Below, piece after piece: positions 1 through 6,607 of a DNA stretch of 12,402 nt. Both the position numbers and the translations under genes were made by a program. The notes beneath the pieces were generated by a model. That model was not told the DNA's origin. It ran no database searches and was given only the letters and a program-made list of their open reading frames with translations. Positions within the stretch are counted from its first letter, which is position 1. Each line of letters begins with the position of its first letter. This stretch comes from an uncultured Opitutaceae bacterium (GTDB lineage Bacteria; Verrucomicrobiota; Verrucomicrobiia; Opitutales; Opitutaceae), in assembly GCA_937128785.1 (NCBI GenBank), contig CAKZMS010000321.1, forward strand, positions 1-12,402, in the 5' to 3' direction.

Positions 1-618
1 CAACTGAAACGCCCGGCACACGTCTGCGATGTCGATGGAGTGGGTAATGGATTTGACCCATGCCGGCAGCAACATGACCCGCAGACGACGGACGAGATTG
101 ACCAGCATGGAAAATGAAGATCCCCCGGGGCCGAAGATCAGGCCTGCTCGAAGGACCGTGACTTGGACCGAACGACTCCGCAGGACGGCCTCCACTTCCA
201 AGCGGCTGCGCAAGTGGGGCGAAAGCTCCTCGTTGGCGTCGGGCATCAGACCACTGAGATATACCACGTGTTTGAGTCCGGCATCCTCCGCTGCCCGGAT
301 GAAATTGTCCGCCAGCAACAGATCGGTGTCCTCAAAACTCCCCTGCATGAGCCGGCTGGACGGAGCCATCGAATGGACGAGGTAGATGCCAAAATCGCAG
401 CCCGTCAGGGCTTCGGTCAACTTGGGCAGCGAATACAAATCACACTGCCGCCACTCGATATCGCTATCGGACGGGTGGTGGGCGCTTACGCTGCTGCTGC
501 GGGTGAGGGCACGAAGACGAAAGTCCGACTGCAACGTGTCCCGCAGGTGCGCGCCGACAAATCCACTCGCCCCGGTGAGAGCGATGGTGGGGCGAATGTT
601 TTCCTCGGAGATGGGCAT
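1..618 (-). CDS. YbjT-like NAD(P)-binding atypical SDR protein (3' end outside window)
   Basis: Only the N-terminal 206 residues are present; the frame runs off the left edge without a stop. The Rossmann dinucleotide motif TGASGFVG is at residues 15-22. It is followed by YLVHSM (79-84), YLSGLMP (120-126), RAGLIFGPG (157-165) and a segment with PAWV...HSIDIADV (185-200). This order is typical of the YbjT / DUF2867-type family, whose members bind NAD(P)H and mostly lack a defined substrate. The Tyr-x-x-x-Lys catalytic pair of classical SDRs is not apparent, as usual for this family. The ATG at 618 is the only ATG after an in-frame upstream TAA near 653; no good Shine-Dalgarno sequence precedes it. 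The gene lies downstream of the helicase on the same strand, separated by a 215-bp gap with a REP-like repeat, so separate transcription is likely. The family call is firm; the function is unknown. Confidence 0.85.
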   Translation of the reverse strand, partial: MPISEENIRPTIALTGASGFVGAHLRDTLQSDFRLRALTRSSSVSAHHPSDSDIEWRQCDLYSLPKLTEALTGCDFGIYLVHSMAPSSRLMQGSFEDTDLLLADNFIRAAEDAGLKHVVYLSGLMPDANEELSPHLRSRLEVEAVLRSRSVQVTVLRAGLIFGPGGSSFSMLVNLVRRLRVMLLPAWVKSITHSIDIADVCRAFQL

Positions 619-752
619 GGAAGTTCTCGACTCTGAGCGAGGAGGGAAAGATTAACCTGAAAACGGTTCTGCGCCAGACCCTCGGATCGTTTACGAACGG
701 GTGTTGAATCGGATCCTGATTCAGCTGAGTCGATTTTATGTGGAAACGCGCT

Positions 753-822
753 CTGGGAACGCCGAGCTCCAGCCCGGCCCCGAGAGGCAACAGCATGCCG
801 AGCTGGAGCTCGGCGTTCCCAG
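753..822. repeat. REP-like element: perfect 21-bp inverted repeat with a 28-nt loop
   Basis: Positions 753-773 and 802-822 are exact reverse complements over 21 bases. The arm reads CTGGGAACGCCGAGCTCC followed by AGC, and the loop spans 774-801. The right arm overlaps a second small hairpin: GCCGAGCT at 797-804 pairs with AGCTCGGC at 807-814 around GG, so two folds compete. The element sits 11 bases beyond the helicase stop. There is no T-tract on either side, so it is not a classical intrinsic terminator. It could stabilise the 3' end of the helicase mRNA or be a dispersed REP sequence mobilised by a RAYT transposase. The inverted repeat is seen directly; the REP class is inference from form and location. 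Confidence 0.8.
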
Positions 823-833
823 GAATTGGACCT

Positions 834-2858
834 CTACCAACCCGCGCTGCGTTTGATGCGCAGGCCTTCGTAGAGGTCGGGGGGGATTTCTTGCAGGAAA
901 CGCGAGGGCGTCAGCAGCATGCCGCCCGGGCCGGCTTTGGTGGCGATCTTGGGGTAGCAGAGGTAAAGTTCGTTCTTTGCCCGCGTGACGGCGACGTAGA
1001 ACAGACGACGCTCTTCCTCGACGTCGCCGGATTCGATGGCCCGCCGACCCGGGAACAGGCCGTCGGCGCAGCCGATCACGAAGACCACATCGTATTCCAG
1101 TCCCTTGGCCTGATGGATCGTGGTCAGCCGAATGGCCTCCGCCTCGTCTTCGACGCCGCGGTCGTTGGTTTCACCGTTGAGGAGGACGATTTGGGCCAGC
1201 AGGTCCTGCATCTCGGTGAAGCGGGCCGCGAATCCGGACAAAGCGGTGAGCTCGTCGATGCGATCGATGTAATCGGCGTAAGCGCCCTTGAGGTAGTCGC
1301 CATACCAACCGTCCATGGCGGTCTCGATGGTGATTTGCGGGGTCTCGTTGCGCATGTCCTCCGCGGTTTGCCGCAGCGAGGCGCAGAAACTCGGCCACTC
1401 ATCACGGGCAGCCTTGGCCACTTTGCTTTTCACGTCATCGGTCTCCAGCGCGTCCACAAAATCAATCTGCATGAGGCGCGCGTGATCAAGGGCGGCATCA
1501 TAGATTTTCTGAGCGCCTTTTTCCCCGATCTTGGGCAACAGGCAGGCGATGCGCTGCCACGCGGATGCGTCGGTGGGATTGTAGATAAAGCGGACCATCG
1601 CGACGAGATCGCGCACGTGCTGCCGCTCGAAGAATTTCACGCCGGAGGTGATGTGATAGGGGATGCCTACGCGAGAGAAGGTAAGCTGGGTTTCCAGCGC
1701 GACGAAGTGCGACCGATAGAGCACCGCGATCTCGTTGGGCGATACGCCTTCATCTTCAACCAGCGCACGGATGCGTTTGACCAAGAACTCAGCCTGTTCG
1801 CGGTCGTCCATGGCTTGGACGACAAAGGGTTTTTGCGAATGGGGACGTGCGGCCCGCAGCTCTTTGTCGAAGTGACGCCCAGCGGGTTGGGCGAGGAGCA
1901 CGCCGTTCGCGAGTTCGAGGATCTCCGGGGTGGATCGGTAGTTGGTCTCGATCCGGTGCATGGCCGTTCCGGGGTGCCGGTCGGGGAAGGTCATGATGTT
2001 CTCAAAATCCGCCCCCCGCCACGAATAGATGCACTGGGCATCGTCGCCGACGGCCATGATGCAGTGGTGGGAAGCGAGCTTGTCGATGATCTGGGATTGG
2101 ACGGTGTTGGTGTCCTGATACTCATCCACCAGCAGGTGCCGAAAACGGTGGGAGAAGTAGTCGGCGATCTTCTGATCCTCATTGAGGAGTTTCAGCCAGA
2201 GCTCCAGCAGATCGTCGTAGTCAACGACGTTTTGCTCCTGCTTGGCCTCCGCGTAGATTTTCGCGAAGGTCGGCAGGGCCATCGCGATGTCGGCGTATGG
2301 CGGGTAGTGCTTGTCGACGGTGTCGGCGAGGGTGTCCTGGGTATTGCGCGCCATGGACAGCACGCTGAAGAGCGGCTTGGGACGGGGGTTGGTCTTGTCC
2401 TTGAAGAAGCCCTTGTCCTCCGCCTCAACGGTGCGCTTGAGCAGCGACTCGGATTCGTCGGCGTCGAGGATGGTAAAGTTCTTGGGAAGTTTTAGCACTT
2501 CCGAGTCGCCGAACATCCGCAGCGCCTTGTTGCCCAGGCTATGAAAGGTCCCGCCCCAGAATCGGCGAGAGTCCTCGCCCGTGAGGTCATGGACCCGGTG
2601 AAGCATTTCCTTGGCCGCCTTGTTGGTGAAGGTCAGCAACATGATCTCGCCCGGAGGAACCCCCTGATGAAGCAACCAGGCGACGCGGTAGGTGAGGGTG
2701 CGGGTCTTGCCGGAGCCGGCGCCGGCGAGAACCAGCAGTGGCCCCGGATCGGCCGTCACCGCGGCGTATTGTTCGTCATTAAGGGCCGCGCGAAAGTCGA
2801 TCGGCGGATAGCCGGGCTGAGTCGGTTTGTCGTCGTCGCGGTCGAGAATGAAATCCAT
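834..2858 (-). CDS. ATP-dependent 3'-5' DNA helicase, UvrD/Rep/PcrA family (SF1A)
   Basis: This 674-residue protein is close in length to Rep (about 670) and has the full set of SF1A motifs in order. They are the Q-motif region ALNDEQYAAVT (25-35), Walker A AGAGSGKT (45-52), Ia LLTFTNKAAKEM (74-85), II DEYQDT (245-250), III GDDAQCIYSWRGA (271-283), IV NYRST (306-310), V TTIHQAKGLEYDVVFVIG (579-596) and VI EEERRLFYVAVTRAK (614-628). It should unwind DNA in the cytoplasm during repair or replication restart. UvrD, PcrA and Rep cannot be separated by eye. The first residues, MDFILDRDDDKP, precede the conserved domain and recur at the start of the small minus-strand ORF at 5521. The start has no Shine-Dalgarno sequence. 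A 585-residue frame on the opposite strand is an antisense shadow. Confidence 0.96.
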   Translation of the reverse strand: MDFILDRDDDKPTQPGYPPIDFRAALNDEQYAAVTADPGPLLVLAGAGSGKTRTLTYRVAWLLHQGVPPGEIMLLTFTNKAAKEMLHRVHDLTGEDSRRFWGGTFHSLGNKALRMFGDSEVLKLPKNFTILDADESESLLKRTVEAEDKGFFKDKTNPRPKPLFSVLSMARNTQDTLADTVDKHYPPYADIAMALPTFAKIYAEAKQEQNVVDYDDLLELWLKLLNEDQKIADYFSHRFRHLLVDEYQDTNTVQSQIIDKLASHHCIMAVGDDAQCIYSWRGADFENIMTFPDRHPGTAMHRIETNYRSTPEILELANGVLLAQPAGRHFDKELRAARPHSQKPFVVQAMDDREQAEFLVKRIRALVEDEGVSPNEIAVLYRSHFVALETQLTFSRVGIPYHITSGVKFFERQHVRDLVAMVRFIYNPTDASAWQRIACLLPKIGEKGAQKIYDAALDHARLMQIDFVDALETDDVKSKVAKAARDEWPSFCASLRQTAEDMRNETPQITIETAMDGWYGDYLKGAYADYIDRIDELTALSGFAARFTEMQDLLAQIVLLNGETNDRGVEDEAEAIRLTTIHQAKGLEYDVVFVIGCADGLFPGRRAIESGDVEEERRLFYVAVTRAKNELYLCYPKIATKAGPGGMLLTPSRFLQEIPPDLYEGLRIKRSAGW

Positions 2859-2863
2859 GAACG
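2822..2863 (-). repeat. Copy A of a duplicated gene-start segment (helicase leader and first 12 codons)
   Basis: This 42-bp segment spans the last 5 leader bases and the first 12-13 codons of the helicase gene. It matches 5485-5526 at 40 of 42 positions, in the same orientation relative to the start codon. Weaker ungapped similarity continues upstream (TCAnGGTTTC at 2872-2881 versus 5535-5544), then CGAAAGCT appears in both leaders. The match therefore includes untranslated DNA as well as codons, which points to duplication rather than protein-level constraint alone. Confidence 0.8.
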
Positions 2864-3089
2864 AACGAAGTTCAGGGTTTCCGCCGTCGAACGAAAGCTG
2901 AATCTGGAAAATGCGGCAGGGTCGGCGTTATGGGGATTACCGGGACGGCGGAAGGTTCCCGCAGGACACGGCGCCGGCAGTAGAGGGTGGCGCGCACTTG
3001 AGAACTCAGTCCTAGGGTGGGCTTCCGTTGGCTTCCGGCCTCCCGCTGTCGATATCTTGACCTACGCTACTCTCCGCGGCAGCCTATGG

Positions 3090-3095
3090 TATACT
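3090..3095 (+). promoter_or_regulatory. Candidate -10 box (TATACT) for the histidine kinase
   Basis: TATACT matches the TATAAT consensus at five of six positions and lies 62 bases before the chosen kinase start. No good -35 box sits at 17 bases; TTGACC at 3057-3062 is too far upstream (27-base gap). If the box is real, transcription begins around 3102, which excludes the upstream ATG at 3086 as the start. Confidence 0.35.
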
Positions 3096-3143
3096 TAACC
3101 CAACAAAAAATCGCCCCGTTGGACCAGTTTGGGAAACCCGATC

Positions 3144-3148
3144 GGGAG
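3144..3148 (+). promoter_or_regulatory. Ribosome binding site GGGAG deciding the kinase start
   Basis: GGGAG lies nine bases before the ATG at 3158. Neither of the two upstream in-frame ATGs (3017, 3086) has a comparable site. Most other genes in this window have no Shine-Dalgarno sequence, so this one is informative. Confidence 0.55.
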
Positions 3149-3157
3149 ACTCCCGTG

Positions 3158-5107
3158 ATGAAAGACAAACCAACCAGTAACGCCACAGGTTTCGGCGCAC
3201 GCGGGTGGTTATTCCCCGTGACCGTGGTGGTGGGTATCGGTCTGCCTCTCGGAGGCACCTTGCTCCTGGCAAGTCTGGTTCCCGACTGGCGTGGAGTCTC
3301 CCTACCACTCCACTCCACTTTGGAGGTGGGGGGAGCCACGTTGGGAATGATGCTGGCGGTCATTTTCCTCTCGATCCAGCAGACGACTTTCACGTCTCGC
3401 CAAATGTGGATAGCCTGCGCTTTGGTGTCCATGGCCGGGTTCGATATATTCCACGGCAGTGTCCCGGTCGGGGACGTGTTCGTCTGGCTTCATGGCATGG
3501 CCGTTCTGGCTGGTGGGATCCTGTTCGCATTGGTGTGGTGGCCGGAACGCGCGATCTCCCGGACGGCCGGTTGGACGGTTGTGGGGGCAGTTTTGCTTCT
3601 CACAGCTTTGGTGGGGGTTTTTTCCGTGGTCTTTCCACAACACCTGCCGGCCATGATTGAAAATGGTGAGTTCACCTTTGCGGCAGATGTGCAAAACTTC
3701 CTCGGCGGGGGTCTCACCCTGCTTGCGGCTGTCAGTTTTGCGGTGCGCTACTACCGGGAGAGATCTCAGGAGGAACTGCAGTGGCTGTTTTTGTGCCTGC
3801 TCTTTGGCATGGCCGGTGTTCTCTTCCACCTATCCTCTATTTGGGAAGCGGCCTGGTGGTTCTGGCACATCGTGCGGTTTGGCGGATATCTGGTGGCATT
3901 CGGGCTGGCCGTCCGAATCTACCGGCAGTCGGAATCCCGATTCGGTCAGCTTATCGAAAAGTGCCCGATTCCCATGTGCTTTGTGAACGCCGAGGGTAAA
4001 TTTGCCTACTCCAACGAACGGTTCACGGAGTCTTTTGGTTACACCCTAAAGGACGTCCCGACCCTGGACGCGTGGTGGGTGACTGCTTATCCTGATGAAA
4101 GCTACCGTAAGTGGGTGTTGGACACTTGGAACGCTGCGGTTCGGCGGGCCGCGGAAGACGGCTCCGCCATTGAGCCCGTGGAGTATCAGGTAACCTGCAA
4201 GGACCGCACAGAGAGGATAATCGAGATATCGGGTGCGACCATCGGCGACTCCTTTCTCGCCACGTTCATCGATGTGACCGAACGCGTCCGGGCCGAAGGT
4301 GAGATCATTGATCTGAACCTAAACTTGGAAAAACGCGTGAGGGCCCGCACCCACGAATTGAAAATCACCAATCAGGAATTGGAGTCGTTCTGTTACTCCC
4401 TTTCGCATGACCTCGTCACGCCGCTACGGGCGATCGACGGCTGGGCCCTGGTGCTGGCGGAGGATTATGCCCCGAAGTTGGATGAAGCGGGACACGATAC
4501 GGTCACCCGCCTGCGGCAGGCTGCCCAGAGTATGGGAACCCGGATTCAAAACCTTCTTCAGCTTCTCCGGGTGAATCTACAGGAACCGGAACGACAGCCC
4601 GTCTCGATGGACGAGACTGTGCAATCAGCCCTGGCGCAATTGGAGCAGGAAGCGGATACCCTACCGTTACCGGTCTCCGTGCAGCCACTGCCTGTTTGTT
4701 CGGGGTCATCGGCTTTGTTGACCCGGGTTTGGATCAATTTGATTGGCAATGCGCTCAAGTTCTCCGCCGGGCGTAAAGACCCACTTGTGGTGGTGGGCAC
4801 CGAGACTTTGGCGGGAGGAGAGACTGTCTATTTCGTCAAGGACAACGGCGCTGGTTTCGATATGCAGTATGCCGACAAGCTGTTCGGAGCATTTCAGCGC
4901 CTGCACCGTCCCACGGAATTTAAGGGCGAGGGGATTGGCCTGGCCCTGTCGCAACGGATCATTCAACGCCACGGCGGCCGCATCTGGGCGGAGGGGGTGG
5001 CTGATGAAGGTGCCACCTTTTTCTTCACCGTTCCGGATGCAGATGCTCCGGAAGTCCCGCCTAACTCCGTTTCCGGTGATGAACGCCACCCGAGTCCTGC
5101 TGGTTGA
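3158..5107 (+). CDS. Membrane-bound PAS sensor histidine kinase with 8-TM input domain
   Basis: With the start at 3158 the protein has 649 residues. Eight hydrophobic segments fill about residues 15-256, resembling integral-membrane sensor domains of the MASE type, although I cannot name the family. A PAS domain follows (about 260-375, with GYTLKDV near 294-300), then a short coiled coil. The HisKA domain has SLSHDLVTPLRAIDG with the phospho-accepting His417. The HATPase domain has the N box WINLIGNALKF (525-535), G1 DNGAGFD (562-568), F box LFGAFQRLHR (575-584) and G2 GEGIGLAL (590-597). The H box belongs to the 'SHDLRAPLR' group often paired with Rcp1-type response regulators, and a decayed gene of that type overlaps the kinase stop by 29 bases. 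VT replaces the usual RA after SHDL. The stimulus cannot be deduced. The longer frame starting at 3017 is unlikely. Confidence 0.93.
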   Translation: MKDKPTSNATGFGARGWLFPVTVVVGIGLPLGGTLLLASLVPDWRGVSLPLHSTLEVGGATLGMMLAVIFLSIQQTTFTSRQMWIACALVSMAGFDIFHGSVPVGDVFVWLHGMAVLAGGILFALVWWPERAISRTAGWTVVGAVLLLTALVGVFSVVFPQHLPAMIENGEFTFAADVQNFLGGGLTLLAAVSFAVRYYRERSQEELQWLFLCLLFGMAGVLFHLSSIWEAAWWFWHIVRFGGYLVAFGLAVRIYRQSESRFGQLIEKCPIPMCFVNAEGKFAYSNERFTESFGYTLKDVPTLDAWWVTAYPDESYRKWVLDTWNAAVRRAAEDGSAIEPVEYQVTCKDRTERIIEISGATIGDSFLATFIDVTERVRAEGEIIDLNLNLEKRVRARTHELKITNQELESFCYSLSHDLVTPLRAIDGWALVLAEDYAPKLDEAGHDTVTRLRQAAQSMGTRIQNLLQLLRVNLQEPERQPVSMDETVQSALAQLEQEADTLPLPVSVQPLPVCSGSSALLTRVWINLIGNALKFSAGRKDPLVVVGTETLAGGETVYFVKDNGAGFDMQYADKLFGAFQRLHRPTEFKGEGIGLALSQRIIQRHGGRIWAEGVADEGATFFFTVPDADAPEVPPNSVSGDERHPSPAG

Positions 5108-5310
5108 AGACGATCAAGGCAGTGGCAGGCTCCCCCCCCAAGGGCGAAAGCGCACCCGGATGGGTAATCCCATTGATCAAGCCAAGGACGGGGGCGAGGC
5201 CAGAGACTTTTGATAGTTGGCCACGGGAGCCCTCCCTTGGGTTCCAAAACGGGCATCGCGCCTGCTTCGGACCAAGAAGGTATCGGCTTGGAGGGTGACA
5301 ACGGTGTCCC
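5079..5310 (+). pseudogene. Decayed Rcp1-type response regulator (receiver domain remnant)
   Basis: The ATG at 5079 overlaps the kinase stop by 29 bases, a usual kinase-regulator arrangement. The frame starts MNATRVLLVEDDQ, a canonical receiver strand 1 with its acidic pair. The next ten residues (GSGRLPPQGR, around a run of eight C at 5132-5139) do not look like helix 1. Similarity returns at KRTRMGNPIDQAKDG (residues 24-38) and EARDF, matching the 'NP...DG.EALDF' stretch of Rcp1-like regulators. Tandem stops TGA TAG follow at 5211-5216. Past them, PK near 5243 and a shifted 'LL..K..KV..GLE' trace up to about 5300 resemble the phospho-acceptor and PKVDGLE region, but with the Asp and the frame lost. 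A full receiver has about 120-145 residues; this frame gives 44. The N-terminal identification is strong; the downstream remnants are inference. Confidence 0.6.
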
Positions 5311-5521
5311 GCGGTGCGCGGCAGGGGCCGGCCTCGTGCTGGTCGTTGCGCCCGTGCCAGTTCACGGAGTGCCAGAGGTCCCAGCCACCGCCCGCGTCGG
5401 CATCGAGGCTGTCCCCGTGGTCGTCCACGCGTCCATCCAGCCAGTGCCACGCCGGACAATCATCATCCCCGGATTGCACGCCGATCGGTTTGTCGTCGTC
5501 GCGATCGATAATGAAATCCAT
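5177..5521 (-). CDS. Hypothetical 114-residue ORF with helicase-like first 12 residues
   Basis: This ORF begins MDFIIDRDDDKP, nearly identical to the helicase N-terminus, then diverges completely. No SF1 helicase motif follows. Residues about 13-75 are rich in Asp, Gly, His and Trp (WHWLDG, DLWHSVNWHG), and their codons end mostly in G or C, like real genes here. The last 35-40 residues run antisense to the decayed receiver gene and are probably read-through into unrelated DNA. So the ORF may be a truncated gene, or a duplicated helicase start fused to something else. A longer version starting at 5623 would add 34 residues but would run through the leader shared with the helicase. It is divergent to uxuA. 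I do not recognise a family; expression is uncertain. Confidence 0.4.
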   Translation of the reverse strand: MDFIIDRDDDKPIGVQSGDDDCPAWHWLDGRVDDHGDSLDADAGGGWDLWHSVNWHGRNDQHEAGPCRAPRDTVVTLQADTFLVRSRRDARFGTQGRAPVANYQKSLASPPSLA

Positions 5522-5526
5522 GAACG
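5485..5526 (-). repeat. Copy B of the duplicated gene-start segment
   Basis: This segment is 40/42 identical to 2822-2863. Both copies place the same ATG, codons and last leader bases at the head of a minus-strand ORF that diverges from a plus-strand gene. The two mismatches within the 37 coding bases change Leu5 to Ile and leave Asp6 unchanged. Confidence 0.8.
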
Positions 5527-5632
5527 GTCCAACCTCATGGTTTCGAGCGGCGAGCCAAGGCCGAAAGCTCGGGAAACGGCGCCATACCTTGCTTGAGCTC
5601 CGGGCGATTGTCGCGATGTTCACTTACGCCCC

Positions 5633-6607
5633 ATGAAAATCGCTGCTGTTGCCCAACCGCCCACCGAGACCCATCTGCGCACCTTGGCCCAGATCGGAGT
5701 CGAAGACCTCTGCTTTTATGGCATGGCAGGTATGCCGCCGGAGCTGGAGGCGCTGCGAGCGGAGCAACAGAAAGCCGAACGGTGCGGTCTGCGGCTCTCG
5801 GTCATCGAGGGTGGTCCGCCGATTGATCGGATCGTGATGGGGACGGAGGGTCGCGACGCGCAGATCGAGGACTACAAGCGCGCCATCGGTCATATGGGCA
5901 AATTGGGCATCCGGACTCTGTGCTACAATTTCATGCCCCAGATCACCAAGGATGCGATGGTCATACGGACCTCGTTTGCGACCCCGGAAAGGGGCGGGGC
6001 CCTTACGAGCAGTTTTGAGCTGGCGGGATCCGATAATGATCGGGTGACCGACGCCGGCACCACCACCGATGGAAAGATGTGGGATAATCTGGAGTATTTC
6101 CTGCGGGAAATCGTGCCGGTGGCGGAGGAAGCGGAAGTGAATCTCGCGATGCACCCGGATGACCCGCCGCTTTCTCCGATGTGGAATCTGGCCCGCATTA
6201 TGCGTAGCGTGGAAAACTACGAGCGGCTCTTTGCGCTGCAACCGAGTTCGGTCAACGGCCTGACCTTTTGCCAAGGCTGCTTCGCTGAAATGGGCGTCGA
6301 TTTGGAGGCCACCATTCGTCGCTTCGCCGAGCGCATTCACTTTGTTCACTTTCGGGATGTCGCCGGATCACTGGAGGATTTTCGCGAGACCTTTCCGGAC
6401 AATGGACCCAACGACATGGTGCGACTGATGCAGACGTATAAGGATATCGGATACGAAGAGTTCATTCGGGTCGACCATGTGCCGCAACTCGCCATCGAGG
6501 AGGGGTCGACCGAGGGTTACGGGATGCCGGGACACATTTTCGCCATTGGTTATCTCCGAGGATTGATGGAACCCATCTTCGGGTCAGCGCATCGAATGGA
6601 GTCGTGA
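5633..6607 (+). CDS. uxuA: Mannonate dehydratase, UxuA-like
   Basis: This is a TIM-barrel enzyme of 324 residues, shorter than E. coli UxuA (about 394). It should dehydrate D-mannonate to 2-keto-3-deoxygluconate in hexuronate breakdown. Family signatures occur in order: CYNFMP (97-102), MHPDDPP (173-179), GLTFCQGC (209-216), HFVHFRDV (236-243), FPDNGPNDM (254-262), RVDHVP (279-284) and GYGMPGH (295-301). By comparison with characterised UxuA enzymes, His174, Cys213, His239 and Asp281 are the likely Mn2+ ligands, and His282 and Tyr296 the likely catalytic residues. The ATG at 5633 has no clear Shine-Dalgarno sequence. It is the first gene of a three-gene operon: its TGA shares a base with the next gene's ATG. 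No hexuronate regulator or other uronate gene lies in the window, so the exact sugar acid is inferred. Confidence 0.88.
   Translation: MKIAAVAQPPTETHLRTLAQIGVEDLCFYGMAGMPPELEALRAEQQKAERCGLRLSVIEGGPPIDRIVMGTEGRDAQIEDYKRAIGHMGKLGIRTLCYNFMPQITKDAMVIRTSFATPERGGALTSSFELAGSDNDRVTDAGTTTDGKMWDNLEYFLREIVPVAEEAEVNLAMHPDDPPLSPMWNLARIMRSVENYERLFALQPSSVNGLTFCQGCFAEMGVDLEATIRRFAERIHFVHFRDVAGSLEDFRETFPDNGPNDMVRLMQTYKDIGYEEFIRVDHVPQLAIEEGSTEGYGMPGHIFAIGYLRGLMEPIFGSAHRMES
6598..6601 (+). promoter_or_regulatory. Ribosome binding site GGAG for the M81 gene
   Basis: GGAG inside the last codons of uxuA lies five bases before the ATG at 6607. It supports 6607 over the GTG at 6604 as the start, and supports translational coupling across the TGATG overlap. 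Confidence 0.55.

Larger units (their letters stand above)
2859..3157. other. Divergent intergenic region between helicase and histidine kinase
   Basis: This 299-bp stretch holds the upstream signals of two divergent genes. On the plus side there is a TATACT box at 3090-3095 and a GGGAG ribosome site at 3144-3148. On the minus side, the leader next to the helicase start resembles the leader at 5522-5570. An alternative reading extends the kinase frame back to 3086 or 3017, but nothing in that extension resembles a sensor domain. No RNA gene or long hairpin was seen. Confidence 0.5.

Noticed and set aside
464..796. A 110-residue minus-strand frame across the REP-like repeat
   Set aside because: It overlaps the YbjT-like gene start in another frame, and its N-terminus (GLELGVPRA) is just translation of the repeat arm.
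738..2495. A 585-residue open frame on the plus strand
   Set aside because: It is fully antisense to the helicase, whose motifs are complete; long antisense frames are expected in GC-rich genes, and the product is a Val/Gly/Asp-rich shadow with no family features.
3005..3016. CTCAGTCCTAGG, identical to part of a well-known synthetic constitutive promoter spacer
   Set aside because: No matching -35 and -10 boxes at proper spacing surround it; chance similarity.
3017..3157. Longer N-terminus for the histidine kinase (ATG at 3017 or 3086)
   Set aside because: The added residues look like intergenic translation, the -10-like TATACT box lies within them, and the only ribosome site precedes 3158.
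5210..5596. Plus-strand frame of 128 residues opposite the small minus-strand ORF
   Set aside because: Its composition is the complement of the minus-strand frame, whose G/C-ending codons and helicase-like start fit coding better.
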